Positions 34,641 through 43,843 of a DNA stretch of 64,000 bases are shown here, in pieces. The first letter of the stretch is position 1. Every line of letters starts with the position of its first letter. The stretch is from an uncultured Glaciecola sp. (GTDB lineage: Bacteria > Pseudomonadota > Gammaproteobacteria > Enterobacterales > Alteromonadaceae). The DNA is taken from assembly GCA_905479945.1 (NCBI GenBank), contig CAJQOP010000090.1, positions 1 to 64,000 on the forward strand, written 5' to 3'. The notes beneath the pieces were generated by a model. That model worked only from the letters and a program-made list of their open reading frames with translations. It did not search any database and was not told where the DNA came from. A program made the position numbers and the translations under genes.

Positions 34641-35455
34641 TGCAAACTAAAGATATGTCGATGCGAAAGTTGCTGGGCCTGATCTTGTATATCTCCTTTA
34701 TTTTGCTGCCGATTTATTGGCTGCTGATGATGTCCTTTAAAACCAATGAAGAAATACTTGCTCAACTCACACTATGGCCACAAGACTTCACCTTTAAAAA
34801 TTATATTACTATTTTTACCGACAGCACTTGGTATATGGGTTACGTTAACTCAATGATATATGTGGTGCTCAATACAGCCATCACATTAACCGTTGCACTG
34901 CCAGCCGCGTATGCTTTTAGTCGATTCAAATTTGTCGGTGATAAACACTTGTTTTTTTGGCTGCTAAGCAATCGAATGGCGCCGCCAGCTGTGTTTCTAT
35001 TGCCCTTCTTTCAGCTGTATTCGTCAGTGGGCTTATTTGATACACATTTGGCTGTAGCGCTTGCGCATTGTTTGTTTAGTATTCCTTTAGCAGTATGGAT
35101 TTTGGAAGGATTCATGTCGGGCGTACCAAAAGAGATTGATGAAACTGCATTTATTGACGGCTACAGTTTTGGACGTTTTTTTATTAAGATATTTTTGCCC
35201 ATGATCCGTTCAGGTATTGGCGTAACAGCTTTTTTCAGCTTTATGTTTTCATGGGTAGAGTTATTGCTCGCAAGAACCTTAACGTCTGTAGATGCTAAAC
35301 CTATTTCTGCGATTATGACGCGCACGGTTGGAGCTGCAGGTATTGATTGGGGTCTGCTAGCAGCGGCAGGCGTTTTGACCATTATTCCTGGTATTTTAGT
35401 GATATGGTTTGTTCGTAATCATGTAGCAAAAGGCTTTGCCTTGGGGCGGGTTTGA
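34640..35455 (+). CDS. glpQ: Glycerol ABC importer permease 2 (GlpQ-like)
   Basis: 271 residues, six transmembrane helices of the MalG/UgpE type. Seen: PIYWLLMMSFKTNEEIL near the start, AAYAFSRFKFVG, and the EAA loop FMSGVPKEIDETAFIDGYS about 160-180. Pairs with the preceding permease. The start overlaps the previous stop. The gap of 70 bases to the following DUF2160 gene ends in a good ribosome site (AGAGG). Not the glycerophosphodiester phosphodiesterase that shares the name. Confidence 0.88.
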   Translation: MQTKDMSMRKLLGLILYISFILLPIYWLLMMSFKTNEEILAQLTLWPQDFTFKNYITIFTDSTWYMGYVNSMIYVVLNTAITLTVALPAAYAFSRFKFVGDKHLFFWLLSNRMAPPAVFLLPFFQLYSSVGLFDTHLAVALAHCLFSIPLAVWILEGFMSGVPKEIDETAFIDGYSFGRFFIKIFLPMIRSGIGVTAFFSFMFSWVELLLARTLTSVDAKPISAIMTRTVGAAGIDWGLLAAAGVLTIIPGILVIWFVRNHVAKGFALGRV

Positions 35456-35524
35456 TGATTACGAGTTTTCAGATTACCATCGCTAAGGGTATGCACAAAA
35501 GCGCAAAAATAAGAGGAAATAACC

Positions 35525-35830
35525 ATGGAAGATGATTTGCCTGAGGCTATTTCCCTATTTGCTTGGATGGCTTGGACTCAGCCAACGGCATTATTTTTTG
35601 TTGGTATTGGCACCATTATATTGATCATGACGGTTTATGAAATAAAACGCCCATGCGCGCAAAGGAAAGGTTTTTTGCCAATAGCCACTACCCGTGGTGA
35701 TCGTCTATTTATTAGTTTGTTGACCAGTGCGTTTTTGCATTTAATTGTGCTTGGCGCAACTGATTGGAGTATATGGATAGCGCTTGCTATCTCAACATTT
35801 TTACTATTAATTACCTTGCGCTGGGGATGA
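35525..35830 (+). CDS. DUF2160 small membrane protein of the glycerol importer operon
   Basis: 101 residues with three hydrophobic helices (about 20-38, 63-79, 82-97) and the conserved loop RGDRLFISLLTSAFLH. DUF2160 proteins are found almost always between the permease and binding-protein genes of GlpSTPQV-type operons, so it is likely an accessory inner-membrane subunit; its role is not described to my knowledge. The next gene begins 38 bases later. Confidence 0.8.
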   Translation: MEDDLPEAISLFAWMAWTQPTALFFVGIGTIILIMTVYEIKRPCAQRKGFLPIATTRGDRLFISLLTSAFLHLIVLGATDWSIWIALAISTFLLLITLRWG

Positions 35831-35868
35831 TTCTCAAAGCGCAAAGCTTATGTTTAAAGGATAGAATA

Positions 35869-37590
35869 ATGAAGATAACGCAACTAATTAAACCACTGTT
35901 AATAGGTAGTTGCCTGCTGACAATGGGTGTGCAAATGGCAATCGCAGATGAACAAGCAGCGAAGCGCTGGCTTGAGGCTGAATTTGCAGATTCAACCCTT
36001 ACACCAGAGCAACAAATGCAGGAAATGCGCTGGTTTATCGACGCAGCTAAATCGTTCGAAGGCACGAAAATATCGGTAGCATCTGAAACCATTGCGACCC
36101 ATGAGTATGAATCTAAGGTACTCGCTAAAGCGTTTACAGAAATTACCGGCATAGAAGTCACGCATGACCTTATTCAAGAAGGCGACGTGGTAGAAAAATT
36201 GCAAACACAAATGCAATCAGGACGCAGTATTTACGACGCTTATATTAATGATTCAGATTTAATTGGTACCCATTTTCGCTATGGCAAAGTTGTCTCAATT
36301 ACTGACATGATGACAGGTGATGGCAAACAATTCACCTTGCCGACATTGGACTTGGAAGACTTTATTGGCCTGAGTTTTACCACCGGGCCAGACGGCAAGG
36401 TTTATCAGTTGCCTGCTCAGCAATTTGCCAATTTGTATTGGTTTCGTGCAGACTGGTTTGCAAGAGATGATTTCAAAACACAGTTTAAAGTACGCTACGG
36501 ATATGAGCTTGGCGTCCCTGTTAATTGGTCAGCTTATGAGGATATTGCTGAATTCTTCAGTAAACATGTAAAAACTATTGATGGCAAAGCGGTATATGGG
36601 CATATGGATTATGGGAAGAAAGATCCCTCTTTAGGCTGGCGTTTTACTGATGCTTGGTTTTCTATGGCAGGGGCGGGAGACAAAGGTATTCCTAATGGCT
36701 TGCCGGTTGATGAATGGGGAATTCGTGTAGATGGTTGTCGCCCTGTAGGTTCTAGCGTAAGTCGAGGCGGAGCAACTAACGGTCCGGCGGCAGTTTATGC
36801 AACACAAAAATATGTTGATTGGTTACGAGACTATGCGCCACCAGAAGCACAAGGTATGACGTTCTCAGAAGCAGGGCCAGTGCCTGCACAGGGTAACATC
36901 GCTCAACAAATATTTTGGTATACCGCGTTTACCGCCAGCATGAACACAGAGGGTTTGCCTGTAGTTAATGAGGACGGAACACCTAAATGGAGAATGGCGC
37001 CGTCGCCAAAAGGCCCGTATTGGGAAGAAGGAATGAAGTTAGGTTATCAGGATACGGGTGCCTGGACCTTCTTCAATTCGACTCCAAAGAAACAGCGACT
37101 GGCTGCATGGTTATACGCCCAATTCACAGTATCTAAAACGGTATCATTGAAAAAAACATTAGTTGGCCTTACACCGATTCGCGAATCGGATATTAACTCA
37201 CAACAAATGACTGATATTGCACCTAAGCTAGGTGGTTTAGTCGAGTTTTATCGCAGCCCAGCTCGCGTACAATGGACGCCAACAGGAACAAACGTGCCTG
37301 ATTATCCGAAGCTTGCACAGTTGTGGTGGAAGTTTATAGCGGAAGTGACTAGTGGAGAAAGCACACCACAGGAAGCACTAGACGGTCTGGCAAAAGCACA
37401 AGACAGAGTAATGCAGCGTCTCGAGCGCGCGAAAGTGCAGGGCGAATGCGGTCCAAAACTGAATAAACCGCGATCAGCTGAATATTGGTTGAATCAGCCA
37501 GGAGCACCTAAAGCAAAACTCGCTAATGAAAAGCCAAAAGGCCAGACAGTCGCTTATGATGAGTTGTTAAAGAGTTGGCAATCTGAATGA
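35869..37590 (+). CDS. glpV: Glycerol ABC importer substrate-binding protein (GlpV-like)
   Basis: 573 residues from the ATG at 35869, which has AAAGGA upstream and yields a clean signal peptide (MKITQLIKPLLIGSC... ending AIADE). The length is normal for this subfamily, which is larger than MalE-type binding proteins (about 400). Seen: TGIEVTHDLIQEGDVVEKLQ, IYDAYINDSDLIGTHFRYG, and LGWRFTDAWFSMAGAGDKG. It captures glycerol in the periplasm and delivers it to the permeases. Last gene of the importer operon; glycerol kinase and dehydrogenase genes are not in the window. Confidence 0.87.
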   Translation: MKITQLIKPLLIGSCLLTMGVQMAIADEQAAKRWLEAEFADSTLTPEQQMQEMRWFIDAAKSFEGTKISVASETIATHEYESKVLAKAFTEITGIEVTHDLIQEGDVVEKLQTQMQSGRSIYDAYINDSDLIGTHFRYGKVVSITDMMTGDGKQFTLPTLDLEDFIGLSFTTGPDGKVYQLPAQQFANLYWFRADWFARDDFKTQFKVRYGYELGVPVNWSAYEDIAEFFSKHVKTIDGKAVYGHMDYGKKDPSLGWRFTDAWFSMAGAGDKGIPNGLPVDEWGIRVDGCRPVGSSVSRGGATNGPAAVYATQKYVDWLRDYAPPEAQGMTFSEAGPVPAQGNIAQQIFWYTAFTASMNTEGLPVVNEDGTPKWRMAPSPKGPYWEEGMKLGYQDTGAWTFFNSTPKKQRLAAWLYAQFTVSKTVSLKKTLVGLTPIRESDINSQQMTDIAPKLGGLVEFYRSPARVQWTPTGTNVPDYPKLAQLWWKFIAEVTSGESTPQEALDGLAKAQDRVMQRLERAKVQGECGPKLNKPRSAEYWLNQPGAPKAKLANEKPKGQTVAYDELLKSWQSE

Positions 37591-37662
37591 TCGCGTTCTT
37601 CTTGTATTGCTAAATTATAGTGATTACTCTTCTTTTATCCTATTTTATTACTTAAGGTTTAT

Positions 37663-38334
37663 ATGAATTTTGCTGAATTTGCGGCATCCAGAAAAAGTGT
37701 TCGAGGCTTTAAACAAAAGGCCGTTTCTAAAGAGATTGTTGATGCTGTTATAAACACAGCAAAATGGGCACCTTCGTCTTACAATACTCAGACTTGGCGT
37801 GTGCATGCTGTTACCGGCGAAGTGCTAGATAAAATACGTGAAGGCAATACTAAAGATACACTCGCCGGTAAGCCGCATGTTCGTGACTTCCCTTACAAAG
37901 AAGACTATGAGGGAGTGCACAGAAAGCGTCAAGTCGATGTAGCGATTCAACTTTTTGAAGTAATGGGTATAACAAGAGAAGATAAAGAAAAGCGTATGGA
38001 TTGGATGATGAGAGGTTTTCGCCAGTTTGATGCGCCTGTATCACTCGTTCTTACTTATGATAAGTCCTTAGAGCCAGCAGGCATAACTCAATTTAGTTTG
38101 GGCTCATTGGCTTATGGAATTGTTTTGGCAGCGTGGGATCTAGGCTTGGGCTGTGTTATAAATGGTCAAGGTATTATGCAATCGGATGTGGTGCATAAAT
38201 ATGCTCAAATACCAGACAATGAAGCCATCATGATTTGTATCGCTATGGGATATCCTGATGAGGACTTTGCAGCCAATGACGTGCGCTCGGTTCGTGCCGA
38301 TAATGAGGACTTTGTGCGTTATCATGGCTTCTAA
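37663..38334 (+). CDS. Nitroreductase family protein
   Basis: 223 residues, flavin-dependent oxidoreductase fold. Seen: the FMN-binding N-terminal pattern RKSVRGFKQKAVSKE and AKWAPSSYNTQTWRVHAV (the phosphate-contact region), SLGSLAYGIVLAAWDLGLG, and the C-terminal GYPDEDFAANDVRS. Members reduce nitro compounds, quinones or enals with NAD(P)H; the natural substrate cannot be inferred. It begins 72 bases after the glycerol binding-protein gene, so may be co-transcribed. An inverted repeat GAGTCAGG (38406-38413) / CCTGACTC (38431-38438) lies downstream, with no T-run. Confidence 0.88.
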   Translation: MNFAEFAASRKSVRGFKQKAVSKEIVDAVINTAKWAPSSYNTQTWRVHAVTGEVLDKIREGNTKDTLAGKPHVRDFPYKEDYEGVHRKRQVDVAIQLFEVMGITREDKEKRMDWMMRGFRQFDAPVSLVLTYDKSLEPAGITQFSLGSLAYGIVLAAWDLGLGCVINGQGIMQSDVVHKYAQIPDNEAIMICIAMGYPDEDFAANDVRSVRADNEDFVRYHGF

Positions 38335-38562
38335 ATATGCAGATTGCTGTGATCGTGCCTTGAGTAATTGCAGCAAACATTGATTCTATTGATGTTATAT
38401 TAAAAGAGTCAGGTTCGTATTAGTGATGCGCCTGACTCGCAAAGGTTTTAATACTAAACCGTATACATTTGGTTTTTTCAACTATACTCTCTACCTTACT
38501 TTCAACGGTACTTACTTGATTAGTGAAATATGGATAACAAGGCTCAAATAGAATTTCGTTTA

Positions 38563-39459
38563 TTACTTAAAAAACACCGTTCGATTTCTACCTGAATTCT
38601 TTGCTTGGTATAGTGCTTCGTCGGCTCGTTGACAAATAGTTTCATAAGCTTGGGTACCATCTGTAACACAGATGCCTATACTGACAGTAATCGAACCGTT
38701 AGCCACTCGTATTTTAGTTACAAGATCATGCACCCTCTTGGCGCATACATTAGCACCTTCTGAATTTGTATCTGGCAGCATCAGTAAAAACTCTTCTCCA
38801 CCAAAGCGAGAAATTAAATCAGATTGCCTACCAAATTCCGTCAAACATCGCCCAAACTCCTTAAGCACTCGGTCACCTTCCAAATGACCATGATTATCAT
38901 TAATTTTTTTGAAAAAATCGATATCAATCATGAGTACAGAAATTGAATGTTTGAATCTCTGTGATTGTTCCAATAACAGTGGCGCTCGAATCGTCATTTC
39001 CCGTTTATTCATTAAGCCAGTCAAATCATCAGTAGATGATAAAGATTCTAAAACTTCAGCTTGGGCTTCTAGTTTTGTGCGTGCGTCAACTAATTCTTGA
39101 TACAACTTGCTTCGATTAGTAGCATTAAAAATGCTCCAATATATTGTTTCATTAGAATCCATATGCGCATTGACAATCACTGGTATTTTGACGCCTTCTC
39201 CGTCTAGCAAACTCAGCTGGATTTCTTCACATTTCTTGTTATGCATCAGCAATGGCATTAAATAACTTTCGCAAAATATTTTTGATGGTCGATTAAAAAT
39301 TTCGTCGATTGCCTTTCCAATTAGCTCATCCAAAGGCCATTTCAGCTCCTCTAAAAAATAACTATTAGCGTAGATTATTCTGCGTTGCTTATCAGTGACC
39401 AATGCACCGCATCGGAACATATCCAATGAATACTGCATTTTTTTGGGAGTATCATGCAT
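38563..39459 (-). CDS. PAS-GGDEF diguanylate cyclase (RsbQ-coupled)
   Basis: 298 residues. PAS domain at 11-118 (SLDMFRCGALVTDKQRRIIYA..., with WSIFNATNR at its end), a short coiled coil (118-140), then a GGDEF domain from about 140 (SSTDDLTGLMNKREM). Active site RFGGEEFLLML with GGEEF at 220-224, and an inhibitory RxxD site (RQSD, 211-214) five residues before, so it should make c-di-GMP and be product inhibited. No membrane helices, so cytoplasmic. The start codon overlaps the stop of the RsbQ gene upstream by one base (TAATG), i.e. strict co-translation. Confidence 0.9.
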   Translation of the reverse strand: MHDTPKKMQYSLDMFRCGALVTDKQRRIIYANSYFLEELKWPLDELIGKAIDEIFNRPSKIFCESYLMPLLMHNKKCEEIQLSLLDGEGVKIPVIVNAHMDSNETIYWSIFNATNRSKLYQELVDARTKLEAQAEVLESLSSTDDLTGLMNKREMTIRAPLLLEQSQRFKHSISVLMIDIDFFKKINDNHGHLEGDRVLKEFGRCLTEFGRQSDLISRFGGEEFLLMLPDTNSEGANVCAKRVHDLVTKIRVANGSITVSIGICVTDGTQAYETICQRADEALYQAKNSGRNRTVFFK

Positions 39460-40268
39460 TATAAGTTAACGAAACGTATTAATTCAGGCGCTATACTGTC
39501 AGGGTGTGTCATATGCAAGCAATGCCCCTTCGCTTTTACTATCTCTAATTCACAATGAGCCATTTCGTTTTTCATAAACTCTCCGACGGCGACGGAAGCA
39601 AGAGCATCATCGTTACTTTGAAGTATTAATGTTGGGAGAGATGCTTCTTTCAAAATATGCCTATAATCAGAGAAGAAAGTTGCACGAGCAAAGGTTTTCG
39701 CAGCTACGGGATCAGTGGAGCAAAAGCTATCAGACAATTCAGTTACTAAACTTTCTGAATTTTCAGTTCCCATAACTAGTGGGGCCAAATAACTTGCCCA
39801 GCCAATATAATTTGTATCCATCAAGTTTAAAAGTTCTTCTAAGTCTTCTTTGTCAAATCCGCCTAAATACTCAGGGGGAAAATTCAAAAAACAAGGTGAT
39901 GGACAAATCATAACTAACTTAGAAAATATGATAGGTTTTTGAATAGATGCGAGCAATCCAATTATACTGCTGACCGAATGGCCTACAAAGACAAGCTCTT
40001 TAAGTTCTAGGGCCTGACAAACGTCCAAAACGTCTTGAGCGTAACCATCAAGAGTGCTATACCGTTTTTTATCATATTGAGATACATCAGACTTTCCTGA
40101 GCCGACATAATCGAACAATACTATCTTAAAGTCTGAAGAAAGTTGCGGTATCATAAAACGCCACATATTTTGGTCGCAACCAAACCCGTGAGCTAAAAGT
40201 AATACTTTGCTTCCACTTCCGATTACTTGAACATTGTTTCTTTCTATTATTTCGGTTTTGAAAGACAT
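39459..40268 (-). CDS. RsbQ-like alpha/beta hydrolase
   Basis: 269 residues, the size of Bacillus RsbQ. Seen: AHGFGCDQNMWRFMIPQL (oxyanion-loop region), FDYVGSGKSD, the nucleophile in FVGHSVSSI (Ser98), the acid in LQSNDDALA (Asp220 or Asp221), and the histidine in KGHCLHMTHP (His249), at the same relative places as the RsbQ triad. RsbQ makes or hydrolyses a small hydrophobic signal for the PAS domain of its partner RsbP; plant strigolactone/karrikin receptors belong to the same family. Here the partner encoded directly downstream has PAS plus GGDEF instead of a phosphatase. Confidence 0.9.
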   Translation of the reverse strand: MSFKTEIIERNNVQVIGSGSKVLLLAHGFGCDQNMWRFMIPQLSSDFKIVLFDYVGSGKSDVSQYDKKRYSTLDGYAQDVLDVCQALELKELVFVGHSVSSIIGLLASIQKPIIFSKLVMICPSPCFLNFPPEYLGGFDKEDLEELLNLMDTNYIGWASYLAPLVMGTENSESLVTELSDSFCSTDPVAAKTFARATFFSDYRHILKEASLPTLILQSNDDALASVAVGEFMKNEMAHCELEIVKAKGHCLHMTHPDSIAPELIRFVNL

Positions 40269-40625
40269 AAAATTTACCCGGAGTGTAGTTGAATGACGGA
40301 TTCTATTATAGCTTGAGTTGGGTACTGCATTGAAGTGAAAAGCTCGCTACTAATGCCTAGATGCTATTAACATCTCGACTCTATGACGCTATATCTTAGA
40401 TTAAGTCTAATGATCCATCGTAACAATACAAGCATTTTTGGAAGTGCACTTCAGTTTGCAAAGTTTCCAAGGCGAAACCCCAAATTAAGCTGTTATTCAG
40501 GTTGTAATTAAGTAAAAGTACCGATTAAAAGGCAAGGTCGATATGCTAGTACTAAGCATCGAATGACACGTAGGCTCTTCAAGGGTAAACTAACTGCTCA
40601 TTCATTCACTACTGATAATCGTAAC
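40269..40625. other. Non-coding region between rsbQ-like gene and ygjP
   Basis: Divergent promoter region. No hairpin with T-run, repeat or known operator recognised. The ygjP coding frame is open from the ATG at 40563, but 40563-40625 does not align with the family and is treated here as leader. Confidence 0.45.
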
Positions 40626-41135
40626 GTGTCCTCGCTAAAATACTTATCTTCCTACGCGCCTAGCTTGCAACAACAAATTGCAAAGTTACTCGAGCAAGAT
40701 CGCCTAACAGTATATTTACTGCAAAAATATCCGACGGTGAATAAGGTATCAAATGACACAGGACTGCGTGATTATGTAATGGCACTGAAAAATCAATATC
40801 TTAAAAAGTCACAACCGCTGAGTAAGATAATATTCGACAAGAAAATTCATGTGGTCAATAACGCTCTTGGTTTACATAGCTTTGTTTCAAGAGTGCAAGG
40901 TGGCAAACTCAAGAGTAAAAATGAAATTCGTATCAGTACCTTATTCAAGAATGCGCCGCTTGAATTTCTCAATATGATAGTAGTGCATGAACTAGCGCAT
41001 TTAAAAGAAAAAGACCATAACAAAGCATTTTACCAACTTTGCCAGCATATGCTTCCGGATTATCATCAAATAGAGTTTGATGTGAGGGTTTATTTGACTC
41101 ATTTGGAAGAAAAAGGCGAAGTTTATAAAAGTTGA
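40626..41135 (+). CDS. YgjP-like zinc metallopeptidase domain protein
   Basis: 169 residues with the GTG at 40626 as start, because VSSLKYLSSYAP then aligns with the N-terminus of E. coli YgjP (about 167 residues); an ATG at 40563 would add 21 residues, and neither has a clear ribosome site. Seen: the zinc motif VVHELAHLKEKDHNKAFYQL (HELAH and later H/E residues), preceded by RVQGGKLKSKNEIRIS. Family M48-like (DUF45) of unknown cellular role; in E. coli it is linked to ribosome or nucleotide-metal interactions only by guesswork. Confidence 0.88.
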   Translation: MSSLKYLSSYAPSLQQQIAKLLEQDRLTVYLLQKYPTVNKVSNDTGLRDYVMALKNQYLKKSQPLSKIIFDKKIHVVNNALGLHSFVSRVQGGKLKSKNEIRISTLFKNAPLEFLNMIVVHELAHLKEKDHNKAFYQLCQHMLPDYHQIEFDVRVYLTHLEEKGEVYKS

Positions 41136-41173
41136 TCGTATGAACAATAACAAGACACCCCTTTGAGGCAATT

Positions 41174-41539
41174 ATGAATTATCAATTTATACGGGATCTA
41201 CAAGGCAGTCCAGTTGCGCAATTTGATATGGGTAGCGAGGCGTTTACCCTTTGGTTTTCTGAAGAACTAGGCAGTGATCAAAGCAAAATTGCAGCAATAC
41301 TAACGGCAATCGAGCAAGTTCAAACTGAACAAATTAAAGAGTTTGTGCTTGAAGGTATGGATATTAATTTATCACTCGATCGTTATGAGGTGGAAGTAAG
41401 GTCAAAAATGTTAGATATAGATGCGCCAGATGAATTACCGGAAGGAGCCGAGCTTTACGATCAGGAATCTATAGCGGGCTGTGGGCTAGAAGATTTTGTT
41501 CGAGTATTGAATTCTTGGAAAGATTTTGTTGCTAAATAG
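41174..41539 (+). CDS. yacL: YacL family (UPF0231) protein
   Basis: 121 residues, family length about 120. Seen: MNYQFIRDLQGSPVAQFDMG at the start, VRSKMLDIDAPDELPEGAEL, and CGLEDFVRVLNSWKDFV at the end, which line up with E. coli YacL. Acidic cytoplasmic protein of unknown function. Starts 38 bases after ygjP and precedes rluA by 54 bases; all three may form one transcript. Confidence 0.87.
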   Translation: MNYQFIRDLQGSPVAQFDMGSEAFTLWFSEELGSDQSKIAAILTAIEQVQTEQIKEFVLEGMDINLSLDRYEVEVRSKMLDIDAPDELPEGAELYDQESIAGCGLEDFVRVLNSWKDFVAK

Positions 41540-41593
41540 TTCATTGATAGTGAAATATCACATGGCCAACTTCTGCACGCTGAGTGTTTGCTT

Positions 41594-42280
41594 ATGAGTT
41601 CTCTTAATAAGCACCTTGTCGTTGACAACTTTGTTGCCCCTGAATGTTTTCAAGATATTGAAATTTTGCTGCACGACGAGCATTTTTTATTGATAAATAA
41701 ACCCAGTGGTTTGTTGTCCCTCTCGGGTAAAAACCCTTTGAACAGCGACTCAGTGCATAGGCGCCTAATTCATGATTTTCCAACGGCTAGGATGGTACAT
41801 CGTTTAGATTTTGGTACTTCTGGCATAATGCTTATTGCCTTAAATAAACAAGCTAATACTAATTTAACTAAACAATTCCAGTTGCGTACTGTTTTGAAAA
41901 CCTATGTGAGCCTATTGGGCGGGCATTTGATTGACGATAGTGGCGAGATTAATGCACCCATTGCTAAGGACCCAGAGCTGTTCCCAAGATTGAAAATTTG
42001 TTATCAACATGGCAAACAAGCAAGAACTGAGTATCAGGTGATCGAGCGACTGCAGGACCCTGAATCAACTAGAATAAGATATTCCCCACAAACTGGCAGG
42101 ACTCATCAATTGCGCATCCATAGCCAATATGCAGGGCACCCTATTCTGGGATGTGATTTGTATGGCACACCGCAGAGTCATAAAGCCGCTGGTCGACTTA
42201 TGTTACACGCTGAAACATTGGAATTTGACCATCCTGCTTCTGGCGAGAGAATAAAGGGTCAATGTTCTTCTCCTTTTTAG
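41594..42280 (+). CDS. rluA: RluA family pseudouridine synthase
   Basis: 228 residues from the ATG at 41594 (a TTG two codons earlier is possible). Catalytic motif MVHRLDFGTSGIMLIAL with the active aspartate in HRLD, and INKPSGLLSLSG and TGRTHQLRIHSQYAGHPILGCDLYG, all in the RluA fold order. Without an S4 domain and of E. coli RluA size (219), so the dual 23S U746/tRNA U32 enzyme is the best guess. The usual residue after HRLD is often M or L with AT; here FGT is a small deviation. Substrate not proven. Confidence 0.87.
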   Translation: MSSLNKHLVVDNFVAPECFQDIEILLHDEHFLLINKPSGLLSLSGKNPLNSDSVHRRLIHDFPTARMVHRLDFGTSGIMLIALNKQANTNLTKQFQLRTVLKTYVSLLGGHLIDDSGEINAPIAKDPELFPRLKICYQHGKQARTEYQVIERLQDPESTRIRYSPQTGRTHQLRIHSQYAGHPILGCDLYGTPQSHKAAGRLMLHAETLEFDHPASGERIKGQCSSPF

Positions 42281-42306
42281 GCCGATTACAATCAGGTTAT
42301 TTTAAA

Positions 42307-43647
42307 TCATACTAATAACAGCGTGCCTAAACCTAGAAACGCAACAAAGCCAACGACGTCGGTTACTGTAGTAAGAATAACTGAACCTGATAACGCGGGA
42401 TCAATTTTCAATTTATCTAGTATAATTGGTATGAACACACCCGCGATAGCTGCAGCGACGATATTCAAGAAGATCGCGATTGCTATAACCACGCCTAGCA
42501 GCGGGTCGCTGAACCAAGCAAAGGCTACTATGCCAATAACGATGGCCCAAATGACACCATTCAAGCCGCCTACCTTAACTTCTTTAGCTAACAGTATTCT
42601 CATGTTGGCTGGCGTTACTTGTTTGAGCGCCAAGCCACGAATAATCAGAGTCAATGTCTGACTGCCGGCAATGCCGCCCATACTAGCAACCACTGGCATG
42701 AGCACTGCTAAGGCAACGACCTGCTGCAAAGTAGCTTCAAACATACTAATGAATGCACTTGCTAAAAAAGCGGTCAGCAAATTAATACCTAGCCAAATTG
42801 CGCGACCTTTTGCACTTTTGCGCACGGGAGCAAATAAATCTTCATTCTCATCCATACCAGCGCTCGCCATGAGTTGACGTTCGTAATATTCTTGGTTTAG
42901 CTCAGATGCGGTTGTTACGTCAATTCTGCCAATCAGTTTCCGATTTTCATCAACAACTGGCAGCGCGCCATAATTAGAAAAAAGCACTTCTTTGGCTGCT
43001 ATTTGCCCTTCATCTATTGCATTTATGACAGTGAAATCTTCAAGTGCGATATCGACAAGCGGAATGTGCTCTGCCAATGCGTAAAGTTTTGCAATCGGCA
43101 CCGCTTCTGAAAAGTGCCCAGAGCGATTGATTAAGAATATGGTGTCGGTGTGGCGCGGCATTTCTCTGCGAATTAAGCGGATGCCATCACGCACTCTGGC
43201 ATTGTGTGGTAATACCAAAATGTCGTGCGTGATCCAGTGTCCAACTTGATCTTCAGGATACTGATTGGCGTCAGTAAAGTACTTTCTCTGAATCCGGTCC
43301 ATTGCTGAATAGGCGCGATCTACTAGAGCCTCAGGAAGAGAATCTGCAAGTTCAAGCAAATTCTCAGCATCTATATCGACAAACAGTTTGTCCCACTTTG
43401 TCGCTTCAGTTGCGCTAATTAAAACTTCGCGCGCATCACCGCGCATTTCAATCAAAACATCGAGCTTTTTGTGATCAGGAATGGTTTGCCAAAGACTCAG
43501 TCTTTCTTCAATAGGAAGTGATTCAAGCAGCAATGCCATTTCGTCTTCATCTGCTTGAGCGATGATTTCGGAAACACCAATCCCAGTATCATTCAATTCC
43601 GAATGACTAATAACTTCTTCAATTAAATCGGGTAATGGATCAGACAT
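42307..43647 (-). CDS. mgtE: Magnesium transporter MgtE
   Basis: 446 residues. Order: N-terminal superhelical domain (about 15-130), paired CBS domains (130-250, with FTVINAIDEGQIAAKEVLFS), and five transmembrane helices (about 280-446) with MPVVASMGGIAGSQTLTLIIRGL, the conserved loop lining the Mg2+ pore, and LSGSVILTTVTDVVGFVAF with the essential aspartate. It is a magnesium-gated channel in the inner membrane; cytosolic Mg2+ closes it through the N and CBS domains. Gene stands alone between rluA (convergent) and gor. Confidence 0.95.
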   Translation of the reverse strand: MSDPLPDLIEEVISHSELNDTGIGVSEIIAQADEDEMALLLESLPIEERLSLWQTIPDHKKLDVLIEMRGDAREVLISATEATKWDKLFVDIDAENLLELADSLPEALVDRAYSAMDRIQRKYFTDANQYPEDQVGHWITHDILVLPHNARVRDGIRLIRREMPRHTDTIFLINRSGHFSEAVPIAKLYALAEHIPLVDIALEDFTVINAIDEGQIAAKEVLFSNYGALPVVDENRKLIGRIDVTTASELNQEYYERQLMASAGMDENEDLFAPVRKSAKGRAIWLGINLLTAFLASAFISMFEATLQQVVALAVLMPVVASMGGIAGSQTLTLIIRGLALKQVTPANMRILLAKEVKVGGLNGVIWAIVIGIVAFAWFSDPLLGVVIAIAIFLNIVAAAIAGVFIPIILDKLKIDPALSGSVILTTVTDVVGFVAFLGLGTLLLV

Positions 43648-43742
43648 GAAAGACAGCCTTCATTGAGCTTTGCAATGCGCGTAGATTCACACCAAATTCT
43701 TAAAACTGCAACGAAAAAGTTGATCAAATTACTTCAATGTAT

Positions 43743-43780
43743 ATAAAAAAACGCCAATTTCATTCTCATAAAATTGACGT
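43743..43780 (-). terminator. Probable terminator after gor
   Basis: On the reverse strand, arms ACGTCAATTT and AAATTGGCGT (43771-43780 and 43751-43760, one mismatch) form a hairpin followed by a run of T. It lies between the gor stop (43844) and the mgtE start. Confidence 0.65.
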
Positions 43781-43843
43781 TTGTCATGTGAAACCAGTTA
43801 TTTTTAGAACATAGATTTTAAAATATAGCTTTTAAAATATAGC

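Noticed and set aside
35764-35868. In-frame upstream extension of the glycerol binding protein
   Set aside because: It would overlap the DUF2160 gene and push the signal peptide into the interior; the ATG at 35869 has a ribosome site.
38406-38438. Inverted repeat GAGTCAGG/CCTGACTC as a terminator after the nitroreductase gene
   Set aside because: The 17-base loop and missing T-run do not support an intrinsic terminator; noted only in the gene entry.
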